A DNA stretch of 64,000 nucleotides from SIG598 sp045605025. Its GTDB lineage: Bacteria; Bacillota; Clostridia; Oscillospirales; Acutalibacteraceae. Of the stretch, positions 1 to 8,757 are shown piece after piece. The notes beneath the pieces are model-generated. The model was not told the origin of the DNA. It saw nothing but the letters and a program-made list of their open reading frames with translations, and did not search any database. Made by a program: the position numbers and the translations under genes. Within the stretch, counting starts at the first letter, position 1. The number at the start of each line of letters is the position of its first letter. The stretch covers positions 1-64,000 of the forward strand of contig JAZUPE010000113.1 in NCBI GenBank assembly GCA_045605025.1, written 5' to 3'.

Positions 1-56
1 ATTGCTCTTATTTCCGGCAGAATCTTTTGAATATGTGTGTATCTTCTCTTTGACAT
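1..56 (-). CDS. Transposase-like protein, N-terminal fragment (runs off window)
   Basis: The frame starts at ATG 56 and encodes MSKRRYTHIQKILPEIRA before leaving the window. Basic openings of this kind, with a 'YTHIQ..LPEI' pattern, are common at the helix-turn-helix N-terminus of IS3-family OrfA proteins, which recognise the element's ends. Only 18 residues are visible, so nothing can be said about integrity or the OrfB integrase. The neighbouring IS-like end and leader hairpin support the call. Confidence 0.45.
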   Translation of the reverse strand, partial: MSKRRYTHIQKILPEIRA

Positions 57-63
57 GATAATA

Positions 64-102
64 CCCCCTGATGTAGTACTTCTATTTTCCTACATCAGGG
101 GG
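64..102 (-). promoter_or_regulatory. Hairpin in the transposase leader
   Basis: CCCCCTGATGTAG (64-76) and CTACATCAGGGGG (90-102) form a perfect 13-bp stem with a 13-nt loop, just upstream of the transposase ATG at 56. Leader hairpins in insertion sequences often block translation of read-through transcripts. On the plus strand it could act as a terminator, but the T tract that follows is weak. Confidence 0.5.
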
Positions 103-248
103 CTATTTGTCTATTGTCCGTTTTTACTGGACCTGTTCAAACAAACAGGTTAGCGAGGGGATTGTTACTAAATGGAACTTTGTTCGGATCTTGATAACCG
201 GCATTTATGTAAGCTGTTGTGCAAACCGAATTGAGAAAAATGGATTGA

Positions 249-1016
249 TTATGTGCCTTTCCCGGAAAAAACATGACCTATAGTCATGAAAATCAATTTT
301 ATATCTGTGATCCAGCTGCGCTCTTTAAGATATTTCGTATCCTGTTCGAGACAGAAGTCAAAGTCTGCATCATTTCTTCCGGCAAGCTGCCAGTAGCAAG
401 TGAGTCCGCCGGTAACAGCCAGGCGAATCAGATGCTCTTTATCGTATTGGATGACCTCCCTGACCAGAGGCGGTCTGGGACCAACAAAGCTCATCTCGCC
501 TTTCAGAATGTTAAGCAGCTGAGGTAATTCGTCAATGCTGTTTCTCCTGATTTTATTACCCAAAGGAGTGATTCGGGGATCGTCCTCCGCTTTGAACATA
601 AGATTGCTTTTTCCTTTGTTTAGTTTAATTACTTCTTTGAGCCGATCCTCCGCATCTATATACATACTTCTGAATTTATACATGGTAAAAACTTTTCCGT
701 TTTTTCCCACGCGCAGCTGCTTGAAAATCGCTGGACCTTCACTTTCTTTTTTGATTTTTCTGGCCACCACAATAAAGAGAGGGGACAAAAGAATCAGTGC
801 AAAAATAGATGCCACGATATCGAAAAGGCGCTTTACAAAGGAGTAGATTGGTTTTCTCTTAACCAGTTTCTTCGCACTTAAGATGTCGCTTTTCATTCTG
901 TTGAGGATTTTCACCTGCTCGTTTTCCGGCATGAGCAGAACATCCGGTTCATCAGTATTGTTTTCTGCGATGATTTCCGGATGTTCCAGAATCACCGTGT
1001 CTGAATTTGTGTTCAT
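249..1016 (-). CDS. Undecaprenyl-phosphate sugar-phosphate transferase (initiating glycosyltransferase)
   Basis: This bacterial sugar transferase (PF02397, WcaJ/CapM type) would move a hexose-1-phosphate from a UDP-sugar to undecaprenyl phosphate, the first membrane step of glycan repeat-unit assembly. One hydrophobic segment (about residues 60-85) is followed by the cytoplasmic catalytic domain with KFRSM, DELPQLLNILKGEMSFVGPRP-type and WQLAGRN motifs. I chose ATG 1016 (MNTNSD) over ATG 1034 because GAGGGA lies 7 nt upstream of 1016 and no ribosome binding site precedes 1034. The roughly 250-residue length fits the short form without the N-terminal five-helix domain. It is the last gene of the polysaccharide operon, 33 nt after the LCP gene. 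The sugar is unknown. Confidence 0.88.
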   Translation of the reverse strand: MNTNSDTVILEHPEIIAENNTDEPDVLLMPENEQVKILNRMKSDILSAKKLVKRKPIYSFVKRLFDIVASIFALILLSPLFIVVARKIKKESEGPAIFKQLRVGKNGKVFTMYKFRSMYIDAEDRLKEVIKLNKGKSNLMFKAEDDPRITPLGNKIRRNSIDELPQLLNILKGEMSFVGPRPPLVREVIQYDKEHLIRLAVTGGLTCYWQLAGRNDADFDFCLEQDTKYLKERSWITDIKLIFMTIGHVFSGKGT

Positions 1017-1048
1017 ATACAAATCCCTCGCCATTAATACTATATAAT

Positions 1049-2106
1049 TTATTCAACGTCATTACTGTCATCGCCATAAAAAAACTCATGGAGAATCCTG
1101 CTGTTCTCAACGAAATCTACCAGCGTCAATACGGAAAATGTTCCGCTTGCAGGAATGGTCATGTCTTCAATTTCATTGTTGTTAAGAAACTGAGGTAAAC
1201 TTAGTATAAGCGAAAAGATTTCGCCTTTTTCCATGTTGGTCTGGATCATCGGCAGTATCGTGTCTATAGCACCGTTCAACTCTCTAAAAGAGAGACTCTT
1301 GGACTGTTCTTTGATAGCGGCAATAGTTGCCCGCTGTCTGCGTATCCGTATCCAGTCGCTGTCTGTATATCTGAGCCGACAATACTGGAGAGCCTCGTAG
1401 CCGTTAAGATGGTTCATGCCGACAGAAACTTCTCTGGATAACTTGAATGTGTTCGTTTTTACCTTGTGATTCAGTGCGTTTGCTTCAGTTTCCGTAAGCT
1501 CAATGTCAACGCCGCCAACTGCGTCTACAAGTTTTTCAAACACGCCGAAATTAACCCGGACATATTTTTCTACATCCAGATTAAAGTGAGTCTGCACACA
1601 TTCAAGCATCCATTGTGGTCCACCGTAAAAAAGGCATGATTGAGAATATCAAGTTTGCCGTTGGGCATCTTCACCCACATCTCTCTCTCGAAAGACACCA
1701 GCTTTATGGTGTTGGTTAACTTGTTAAGCGACAATACCAGAATAGCGTCCGCCCGGGCTTCGCTTGAAAGCGTATCACTCCGCTCGTCAGTTCCAAGCAG
1801 AAGAATATTCACAACATTCTTGTCTCTGAAAATATCTTCCTCAGGCAGGATAACCTGTGCCGAATCAAACCCGTTCAAATCGCTATATGTCACGAGCGGC
1901 CAGTTCCCGCCTGAAGGTTGATAATCAATCATATCCAATTTTGAGGATACATAAGAATACCCTAAAGAAAAAATGTTAAACAAAAACAAAACGACGATAC
2001 ATATCGAGATCATTGTTTTCGTTTTTTTCTCCAAAAACCAGTCCGAATCAAAATCATTGCCGGAAGATGAATTTTGCGCAGGTGCGTCTATATATTGTTT
2101 GCGCAT
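1049..2106 (-). pseudogene. LytR-CpsA-Psr (LCP) glycopolymer transferase, disrupted by a one-base frameshift
   Basis: LCP enzymes move finished glycopolymers from the undecaprenyl carrier to peptidoglycan. The 5' frame (2106 to 1570) has one membrane segment (about residues 31-52) and the LCP start motif ILLLGTDER, then runs to DILNHAFFT. The 3' frame (ending at 1049) resumes at MLECVQTHFNLDVEKYVRVN. Between them lies a run of six A on the plus strand (1627-1632). One extra base restores AFFYGGPQWMLE, which fits LCP proteins exactly at that point. The restored protein would be about 350 residues. Explanations are a recent inactivating deletion, slippage-based on/off switching, or a sequencing error. 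No convincing ribosome binding site is seen before ATG 2106. Confidence 0.85.
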
Positions 2107-2380
2107 AAGCTAAATGAAGGTTGTGGTATAGGGGATGGCAGTCTATGCAAAACAAATCTCGTGCGTAGACGTTGTATGTTATGTTATTAAGATATTCGTT
2201 GCATCAATTAGCGATAGGGGGGCATTACACTTGTTTTATATTTCTTCAAGATCATTACAAGCGGACTGCCAAAGAATAGCAGCAGACAGTTTTTGCCAAT
2301 AAATCGTTTACTCATAGTCGTATCAGCATACATCGCGGTCAGGCAACCTTTTGTATTGGTTACATGGACACGCGCCAAAA
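2107..2380. other. Intergenic stretch inside the polysaccharide locus
   Basis: About 270 bp separate the ferredoxin gene from the LCP gene. I see no gene, no clear promoter and no terminator with a T tract. It is unusually long for this otherwise tightly packed operon and may mark a join between segments of different origin. Confidence 0.4.
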
Positions 2381-2584
2381 TTACCTCTGATTTTTCACCG
2401 ATTTAAATGGGCAAACCTTTATGCATTGATAGCACCGAATGCATTCTTCTCCATCAATTTCTGGATATTCAAAACCTTCCTCGTCTTTTTTCATACGGAT
2501 TGCTCTTTGGGGGCAAACCGCATAACATGCAGAACATCCACAGCATTCGTCATATCTGGTGTACAATACAGGTAATTCTTTCAT
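2381..2584 (-). CDS. Small 2[4Fe-4S] ferredoxin-like protein
   Basis: A 67-residue protein with two cysteine clusters, CCGCSACYAVCP (residues 14-25) and CIRCYQCIKVCP (48-59), each fitting the CxxCxxCxxxCP pattern of bacterial 4Fe-4S ferredoxins. In glycan clusters this domain is usually the N-terminus of the FrhB/FdhB-like protein encoded just upstream (2641-3627). Here it is a separate cistron placed after it, and the protein ends exactly where the fused FrhB part would begin. A possible AGGAG site lies about 15 nt upstream of ATG 2584, which is far. It may supply electrons to the FrhB-like partner, or be the remnant of a second fused gene. Confidence 0.7.
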   Translation of the reverse strand: MKELPVLYTRYDECCGCSACYAVCPQRAIRMKKDEEGFEYPEIDGEECIRCYQCIKVCPFKSVKNQR

Positions 2585-2640
2585 TATCAGGTCTTCACTC
2601 TCCTATAGTATTCCGTTTTGGCGAACAACCGTGCATTTTC

Positions 2641-3627
2641 TTATTTAGAAAATAATGCTCTCATATATTTGCGTAGTTTATTCTTGATCCTTACTTTCAA
2701 AAGTGATGTGTTCTCAAGCGGAACGATGTATTTATCGGCGAGCTCCGTAAAGCTCATAATATTCATATCTTTGAAGAATGTTTCCCTTTGTACCGGTTTT
2801 GCTGGAGACTGGTATTCGGCATGGTTATACTTTACGGCTTCCTCGTAGGATACTTCCTGGATCTGCATACGATCTTTAATTCTGTTCAGGCAGTCTTCGC
2901 CCTTTGCAGTTCGTACTAAAACCAGAGAAATCCCATTATTGTCATTTAGCGGAGGAACAACTTTATCAATTCCCCAAAAATCTGCAATAGTAATATCTGC
3001 ATGCTTTTCGCCTTTCGCCATACAACGATAGCAGGACGGTCTTAAGCAATAGTCTCTCAGGAACATCTGCATATAGGGGTCTGTATTTTTCGGACTGTAT
3101 TCTGTCTTTATTGTGCCATCCAAATCACTTATCAGCGTTTCTTCCATGCAAAAATCAACCCAGCCTTTTTTTTTGCAACGAAAGTTTATTCGAATGAGTT
3201 TTCCGGATTTGAGATGCTCCTGATGCTTTGCGTATTTTTCCCAAAGTGCTGGTGAAGGTACACCATGACAGATAACATCAACGCATAGGAGGTTATCATA
3301 CTCATGACCCAAGTAATTCCTGAGTCCATTCACTTGGCATCCGGTTCCTGTGAACAGCACAGATTTTCCATCAATCAAATTACGCTGCACGTTCCTGAAT
3401 ATATCGCCCATTTTTGCCTGCATATATTTTGAACCTACCAACCGGTGCAATTCAGATTGATTCGTTACGGAAATATACTCCGCTGAATAACAATCCGCTG
3501 CCATTGCAACACCATATACCACACCACCGTCAGCCAACACTTCCTCCGCCAGGAGAGAGAATACTCCCCCCGAAGAACTATTTATTCTGACATTCATATC
3601 ATTATTGTAGCACGCATATGCATTCAT
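2641..3627 (-). CDS. FrhB/FdhB-family (coenzyme F420 hydrogenase beta-like) protein
   Basis: 328 residues matching the FrhB/FdhB N- and C-terminal domains (PF04422/PF04432), with the family signatures SSSGGVFS near the start, GTGCQVNGL, DVICHGVPSP and IADFWGI, and a cysteine group CLRPSCYRC in the middle. Such proteins are flavin/iron-sulfur redox proteins. In polysaccharide clusters they usually sit beside pyruvyltransferase-family genes, and their substrate there is unclear. The usual N-terminal 4Fe-4S domain is absent: the protein starts at MNAYACYNND, right where that domain normally ends, and a ferredoxin is encoded separately downstream. AAGGGG lies 10 nt before ATG 3627. Confidence 0.78.
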   Translation of the reverse strand: MNAYACYNNDMNVRINSSSGGVFSLLAEEVLADGGVVYGVAMAADCYSAEYISVTNQSELHRLVGSKYMQAKMGDIFRNVQRNLIDGKSVLFTGTGCQVNGLRNYLGHEYDNLLCVDVICHGVPSPALWEKYAKHQEHLKSGKLIRINFRCKKKGWVDFCMEETLISDLDGTIKTEYSPKNTDPYMQMFLRDYCLRPSCYRCMAKGEKHADITIADFWGIDKVVPPLNDNNGISLVLVRTAKGEDCLNRIKDRMQIQEVSYEEAVKYNHAEYQSPAKPVQRETFFKDMNIMSFTELADKYIVPLENTSLLKVRIKNKLRKYMRALFSK

Positions 3628-3710
3628 CTTTGTACGACCCCTTACGGCAAAGAATCAATCGCTTCATACAACTCGTTACTTGATCAGCCATTAACCATAT
3701 ATGACCTTAT

Positions 3711-5228
3711 TTACCTGCGAGATTTTCTAATCAACCCACTTACCATACGCTTTTCTTCCGCATTCATACCAATACAAAACATTGAAACGCAGTATACGCA
3801 TGTATAAATGACACACCAAGCCGCCAGCGTCCATATAGAATCAATAACGAACACCGTGGTGATCCCAAGTCCTGCGATACAAGGAATTAATAGCGCAGGG
3901 ATAATACGGGCTATGCTCTTCCAGAAAACAATCATATTCAATCCGATTCGGGCATGATAAAACCAATTCATAAATAAGACATTGCCCAAAACAAAAGATA
4001 TGCATGTACCCATCGCCGCACCGATCTCACTCGACCATTGAATAAGAGGAATGCTTATCAGGATATTGAAAACTGCCATAATGATATAGGCGATAGATCT
4101 TGTCCTGTGCATATTTTTAGCTCGCTGAATTTCAACGCCCAGATTCTGTATCAACGGCACGGTCACCGGAATAATCAACAGTAATGTAACATAATAAGAA
4201 TTCTCATATCCCGCTCCACCCCAAAGCAGCATAAAAGGCTTTCCGAAGAAAATGAATCCTGACAGGATCAGTGCCATAATCATGAATTGCACACGGCCGA
4301 CCTTGGTAAACACACTTGTCAGCTCGTCATTGTCGTTTGTGGTTGCGACAATTCTGTTAACTTTCGGAACAAAGACATTCGAAACAGCAGTGGAAAACTG
4401 GAGATACATCGTGTTAATTTGCGCGCCTAAACCGAAGATTGCAACGGAAGTCGTTCCGACAAACCTGCCTAGCAAAAATTTGCCGACATTCCAGTTTACC
4501 TGATCAACGATCTGATTCAAGAAAATAAAAAAGGTGAAGGCCCACATCTCTTTCAGCAAGCCGAACCGGAAGTCGTTGAAAATAAAACGGATATGAAGAT
4601 TTCTGTGGCTGTACACCACATTGACGATCAATCTCGCCAGCGTCAGCAATGTAGTGATGCACACCATCGCAACAGAACCGTAACCGAGCAGCAACAGCGG
4701 AAGCGTAATGAATGGATTCAGCAGGCTTTGTAATACAATCAGCATTTTCTGAAAGAAAAACCTTTCATGTGCCGTAGTAAACCCTTCGAAAACGCTGTTT
4801 GGGAAGGTCATCGCCAGATTGATGACCATAAGAGACATGAGAACTCTTGCCTTGGGATACTCCTCCGGCGTAAGTCCTTCGGCGAAAATCATTTCGATCT
4901 TTCCCACCATTATGACACCGCAAAGCAGGCAAATGACCGCCATGACAAGAAAAATCGACAGAAACATGCCGTTCAATCTGCAAATTTCATCATCATCGTC
5001 TGCGGCCTTTGCTCGGGAATAGAACCGCATGTATGCAGTACTGAATCCAAGGCTTAACAGACTTAGATAGGAAACAACCGAAAAGACAAGCTGGTAAAGC
5101 CCGTATTCACTCTGCCCTAAAATCCGGAGCATAATCGGGGTATAAATCAATCCCGATAATATCTGTATCGCCTGAGCCAGATATGACAAAATGACGCCTG
5201 ACCGTCTCTGATTGATCCTTGACAGCAT
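3711..5228 (-). CDS. Wzx-type polysaccharide flippase (MOP superfamily)
   Basis: About 505 residues with roughly 12-14 hydrophobic segments along the whole length, typical of MOP-superfamily O-antigen/teichoic acid flippases, which turn undecaprenyl-linked repeat units across the membrane. The N-terminal stretch ILSGLIYTPIMLRILGQSEY is characteristic of the family. I chose ATG 5228 (MLSRINQ) because AGGAGG lies 5 nt upstream; ATG 5255 has no such site. With the Wzy-like protein at 8757-10052 it implies a Wzx/Wzy-dependent export route. Confidence 0.88.
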   Translation of the reverse strand: MLSRINQRRSGVILSYLAQAIQILSGLIYTPIMLRILGQSEYGLYQLVFSVVSYLSLLSLGFSTAYMRFYSRAKAADDDDEICRLNGMFLSIFLVMAVICLLCGVIMVGKIEMIFAEGLTPEEYPKARVLMSLMVINLAMTFPNSVFEGFTTAHERFFFQKMLIVLQSLLNPFITLPLLLLGYGSVAMVCITTLLTLARLIVNVVYSHRNLHIRFIFNDFRFGLLKEMWAFTFFIFLNQIVDQVNWNVGKFLLGRFVGTTSVAIFGLGAQINTMYLQFSTAVSNVFVPKVNRIVATTNDNDELTSVFTKVGRVQFMIMALILSGFIFFGKPFMLLWGGAGYENSYYVTLLLIIPVTVPLIQNLGVEIQRAKNMHRTRSIAYIIMAVFNILISIPLIQWSSEIGAAMGTCISFVLGNVLFMNWFYHARIGLNMIVFWKSIARIIPALLIPCIAGLGITTVFVIDSIWTLAAWCVIYTCVYCVSMFCIGMNAEEKRMVSGLIRKSRR

Positions 5229-5493
5229 TACAACCTCCTGCATTGCTTGCCCCAAAGGCCGTAAAATATGTCCGTTGGGCTTGTTTTATTTGCCGAATGG
5301 AGTCTTACGAAAATTATTTAATGCTCAGTTGACTTTATAAAGTCATCCATTATGGATTATTTCGATTTTATGGACAAACAACCGCTGAGGCATATCTTAG
5401 ATAATATGCCTCAGGTATTTTCCAATCTTTAAGCTTTTATCATGTTTACTGCAATCACCTGTATTTTGTTAACATACCACCCAGAATAAACCG
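5229..5493. promoter_or_regulatory. Intergenic hairpin, possible terminator or attenuator
   Basis: CTGAGGCATAT (5385-5395) and ATATGCCTCAG (5404-5414) form a perfect 11-bp stem with an 8-nt loop, 80 nt after the pyruvyltransferase-family gene. On the minus strand the sequence after it is only moderately T-rich (GGTTGTTTGT), so termination may be partial and limit expression of the downstream flippase, redox and LCP genes. The rest of the gap shows no gene. Confidence 0.45.
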
Positions 5494-6570
5494 TCAAAGG
5501 CGAATGCTTTTTCCAGTTTTTCTTCCGATAGTTCTGTTCAGATAATCCCAAGAGTTTGCCCTTTCCGATGCTAATTTTTTTTCTACATGATCAAAATCAA
5601 TGTGATAGATTTCTGCAGAATGATCCTTCAGATAGGACCATTCCCTGTTAAATAGATCCAGCTTGTGGAACAAAGTCCTGAACCGACTGTTCATGTCCAC
5701 CGAAGTACCTTCTCTGGGGAAGAAGACAAACGGTACATGATAGATGGTTGAAAATACGGAAGCATGGTAAGAATCCGTCAATACAACCGATGCGTTTTCG
5801 ACCAGATCCAAAAACTGAGCCGGACTAATTGACGTAGTTGGTCGAATCTCAATCAACTCTTTACCGATCAATTCACGTACGTTTGCCATGCATTTGACAT
5901 CCGTTGTGCCAAGAAAAAAAGTAACGGCGTAATCTTTCTTTTTTCCGGGATACACTTCTTTAATCCGGTCCCATTTTTCTCTGTCCAGAAGAAAGGTCGG
6001 ATCCAAAACAACTGTGGCATCCTGTCCCGTTAGGCCTTTGACAATCTTCGCGCCAACATCTTCCCGAACAGAGATATCCGAAAGGCCATGCAGTCGTTCC
6101 CGAAACAAATTGGTATCCTTTTCGGGAATCTCTTCTACTGAGAAACTGGGGGCATACGTGAATCTCTGATCTGGTCGTGCAAAATCCAGAAAGAAGTTAT
6201 CGCCAACGTCAGGTGATCTAGGGTTCCAAATCTGATCACTGCCTGAAATAAAAGCGTCAAAATCCTTGCTGATCCATGCATTATCTCCAGCAAATGATAG
6301 TTTTTTATGATAGAACCGGATATTTTTACGATTAAACTCTCGAAAACACTTATTTCTATTTCTTCTCTTAGCGGAAATTAGCGGGTCTTTAAGGTCGGCA
6401 AGCACGCCCTTTATTAACATTTTTGTATGGCTCCAGACAGAATGAGGAGAAGTTTGACGGATTGTGTATACTTCGTCCGCGTACATACGCATTATTTCCT
6501 GCATGGCATAATTCTGAAGTCTTTGTCCTATATTCGTTCCCTGCGTAAACGTCAAAATTCCAATTTTCAT
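5494..6570 (-). CDS. Polysaccharide pyruvyl transferase family protein
   Basis: 358 residues of the PF04230 family (CsaB/EpsO-like). Visible marks are the N-terminal MKIGILTFTQGTNIGQRLQNYA, the SGSDQIWNP motif (about residues 109-117), VLDPTFLL (about 190) and the late DSYHASVFS (about 267-275), all conserved in this GT-B-like fold. Members add pyruvate ketals to sugars or act as sugar transferases. Pyruvylated wall glycans can serve as binding sites for surface proteins, but the exact acceptor here is unknown. It follows the GT4-like gene by 14 nt. Pairing with an FrhB-like gene is a common arrangement in Clostridia and Bacteroides glycan loci. Confidence 0.85.
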   Translation of the reverse strand: MKIGILTFTQGTNIGQRLQNYAMQEIMRMYADEVYTIRQTSPHSVWSHTKMLIKGVLADLKDPLISAKRRNRNKCFREFNRKNIRFYHKKLSFAGDNAWISKDFDAFISGSDQIWNPRSPDVGDNFFLDFARPDQRFTYAPSFSVEEIPEKDTNLFRERLHGLSDISVREDVGAKIVKGLTGQDATVVLDPTFLLDREKWDRIKEVYPGKKKDYAVTFFLGTTDVKCMANVRELIGKELIEIRPTTSISPAQFLDLVENASVVLTDSYHASVFSTIYHVPFVFFPREGTSVDMNSRFRTLFHKLDLFNREWSYLKDHSAEIYHIDFDHVEKKLASERANSWDYLNRTIGRKTGKSIRL

Positions 6571-6584
6571 ATGTCATTCCTTTT

Positions 6585-7901
6585 TTACAGTTTTATGCCT
6601 GCGATGCCCGAAACGATCTTAAGACTTCCGAGCAGAATCCTCTGCGCAAAACGGTATACCGGATTTGCCATCCTGTAATTGACGCTGAAATGGACGCTTT
6701 CTTCTGTCAATTCAATAAACATATGATTGTCTATGAGTTTTTCAGGACCCGGTTTTGAAGTTGCTCTGAACTCATTGATCCGCCTGACAAGTTCATCAGG
6801 GTTATCTGCGTAGTAATACAGCTCGTCTTCCGATTTCAGAACCATTCCGTTTTTATTCTTCTGCACAGTATATGCAATATTGCCGCTGCTTCGATTTGTA
6901 ATGATAAATGCATTTGCTGCGCATGCCTCAAAAAGCGTAAATGAATATGTTTCCGGACAAGTTGACCATAGAATTGCACAGTCGACCTCTTCGCTTCTCA
7001 ACGCAGTTATCATCGCATTTAAGTTATCTGATGTAAACCTGACAGGGTGATGATCCATATGCGGTGTGTCAAAATCCTTTACGGAATTGAATACAACGCA
7101 TCTGTATCGATCGTTAACCGCATGCGACCGTTGGACAAATGAACTCCATTGCACCCATCCTTTGTGCGTTGCTTTATTACCAAGATAACCGATTACAATC
7201 TGCTTGCCATCCTCAATCGGTGCTCGGTTACCAAGATACTCGCCCTGATGTAGTTGTTCGGGAATGACGATAACCTGATTTTCATAATCTGGAAAGGATT
7301 CAAGCCAAATCTTTTTCGCAACTTCGGAAGGTGAAATCACCATAAGGCGTTCTTTAACATTATACAGCAATTGCCTTACATGTGCGACATAACCTTTGGC
7401 GTTTTCGTAGTTTTTACAGTCTGCGCACTTTTCTTCGCAAGGTGCTTTACCACCACAGAAGACGGTACCATTTTTCATCAGATTTATACTTGCGCACACT
7501 GTATGAAAATCATGTATGATCAGCTTTACTGCCGTATGGGGCAAAGATTCTGTAATCCGCATCATGTGATTCGCGTTCATATAAGACACATTGTGCAGAT
7601 GGATATCATTGATGGTATATCCCGTGGTATTCAGAGTATGGAAATACAGAATGATTTCATCGATAGTAAATACTCCAACTTCTTTACCATCTACAATCAA
7701 TCCATAGAAAGTAAAGATCTGATACCGATTCCAAATCTGTTTCTTAACAAAATATATGCTAATGTACGAAAAATGCTTCTCCGTATACATTTTCTCATGC
7801 GCCATCATGTATTTCGACATGCCGCCAACGGAAGAAAGATAATTTGAAAATGAAATCGCAAGAACGCAACGTTTGTTCTTAGGCCATGTCCTGATCACCA
7901 T
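6585..7901 (-). CDS. Glycosyltransferase, GT4-like (GT-B fold)
   Basis: 438 residues. The C-terminal half carries GT4-like features: IVIGYLGNKATHKGW (donor-domain start), CPETYSFTLFEACA, which matches the E-x7-E region, and a following nucleotide-binding stretch. The N-terminal half has SSVGGMSKYM, a typical GGM acceptor-domain loop. A cysteine group (CGGKAPCEEKCADC, about residues 150-163) is seen in a subset of these enzymes and may bind metal. ATG 7901 has AGGAGG 4 nt upstream and overlaps the end of the preceding GT2 gene by 23 nt, so the two are translationally coupled. Donor and acceptor are unknown. Confidence 0.75.
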   Translation of the reverse strand: MVIRTWPKNKRCVLAISFSNYLSSVGGMSKYMMAHEKMYTEKHFSYISIYFVKKQIWNRYQIFTFYGLIVDGKEVGVFTIDEIILYFHTLNTTGYTINDIHLHNVSYMNANHMMRITESLPHTAVKLIIHDFHTVCASINLMKNGTVFCGGKAPCEEKCADCKNYENAKGYVAHVRQLLYNVKERLMVISPSEVAKKIWLESFPDYENQVIVIPEQLHQGEYLGNRAPIEDGKQIVIGYLGNKATHKGWVQWSSFVQRSHAVNDRYRCVVFNSVKDFDTPHMDHHPVRFTSDNLNAMITALRSEEVDCAILWSTCPETYSFTLFEACAANAFIITNRSSGNIAYTVQKNKNGMVLKSEDELYYYADNPDELVRRINEFRATSKPGPEKLIDNHMFIELTEESVHFSVNYRMANPVYRFAQRILLGSLKIVSGIAGIKL

Positions 7902-8757
7902 ATGCCCTCCTCACATCACATTCATTATTACGCGCATTCCAAAGAACACCATCTATTACGCCTTTGCATATTGCGGAGATTTTCTTGAATTTATTATCTT
8001 CGCAAAGAATGATGCTGATTATCATTCTGAACAGCATCGCATACCGATTTCCAAATGGCTCTTTTTCTTCTGGGAAAAGGTGCTGCATAATCAGATTGTT
8101 TCTTGTAATGTAATACCTTCTGAATGGCGAATGGTTCGTAGGATGAAACGTATGTCCCAGAATAGTTTTGCTAAAAGGCGTTCCGATAATATGATTAATC
8201 GACACAGCATCGGTTTGGACAACAATATAACCTTTCCTGTGCAATTGATAGCAAAACTCGTGATCAACTTCATCAATAAACAGGTACTCCCAGAAACCTT
8301 GGATTTCTTTCCACACATCCGTTTTTACCATCGAACCGGATGTAATGGCTGTTTTGACTTCGCGTTTTGTATCAGCTGCAATAAAATCGCCTCGCCGATT
8401 GATATAAGGGCAGGCCATTCCAACGGAGTTGCTATCAAACATAAAATACAACGTCTCCGTGAGCTTTTCATCCGATATTGAATCCTGATCCAAAGTTATG
8501 AAGAATTTTTTATTTGTTTCAGAAGCCGCATCACCGATCTGATTAAGCGCTGCCGCTATTCCTCTGTTTACATGGTTACATGCAATTCGAACATTGCTGC
8601 AGGAATTCAGCATCTCTTCAATCTCACTGATATTGGATGAGCCGTTATCTATAATAATTACTTCTGAAACTTGATGGCTGATAGAGTCGATATTTTTCTT
8701 CAGTCTTTCTATGCAGGGATTATACGTTACAATTCCTGCGAGAACATCTTGATTCAT
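7879..8757 (-). CDS. GT2 glycosyltransferase (rhamnosyltransferase-like)
   Basis: 292 residues with the GT-A order typical of RfbF/WbbL-like enzymes: GIVTYNP, IIIDNGSSN, NRGIAAALNQ, the metal-binding LDQDS, then ITSGSMV and FIDEVDHEFC (the ED-like catalytic region). These transfer rhamnose or related deoxyhexoses to lipid-linked intermediates, which fits the complete rmlABCD set upstream. The ATG overlaps the stop codon of the polymerase gene (TAATG), giving tight coupling. The second GT2 gene of the locus (10095-10979) is a distant paralogue. Confidence 0.85.
   Translation of the reverse strand: MNQDVLAGIVTYNPCIERLKKNIDSISHQVSEVIIIDNGSSNISEIEEMLNSCSNVRIACNHVNRGIAAALNQIGDAASETNKKFFITLDQDSISDEKLTETLYFMFDSNSVGMACPYINRRGDFIAADTKREVKTAITSGSMVKTDVWKEIQGFWEYLFIDEVDHEFCYQLHRKGYIVVQTDAVSINHIIGTPFSKTILGHTFHPTNHSPFRRYYITRNNLIMQHLFPEEKEPFGNRYAMLFRMIISIILCEDNKFKKISAICKGVIDGVLWNARNNECDVRRAYGDQDMA

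Larger units (their letters stand above)
1..139 (-). mobile_element. End of an IS3-family-like insertion sequence (partial)
   Basis: The minus strand starts a transposase-like reading frame at 56, preceded by a 13-bp hairpin. Positions 111-139 read, from the outside in, TGAACAGGTCCAGTAAAAAC followed by GGACAATAG. This resembles IS3-type terminal inverted repeats, which begin with TG and carry a TCCAGTAAAAACGGAC-like core. The other end lies outside the window, so neither the paired repeat nor a target duplication can be checked. ACCTGTT (131-137) and AACAGGT (144-150) form a small palindrome at the presumed junction. The family assignment is from memory of similar ends. Confidence 0.5.
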
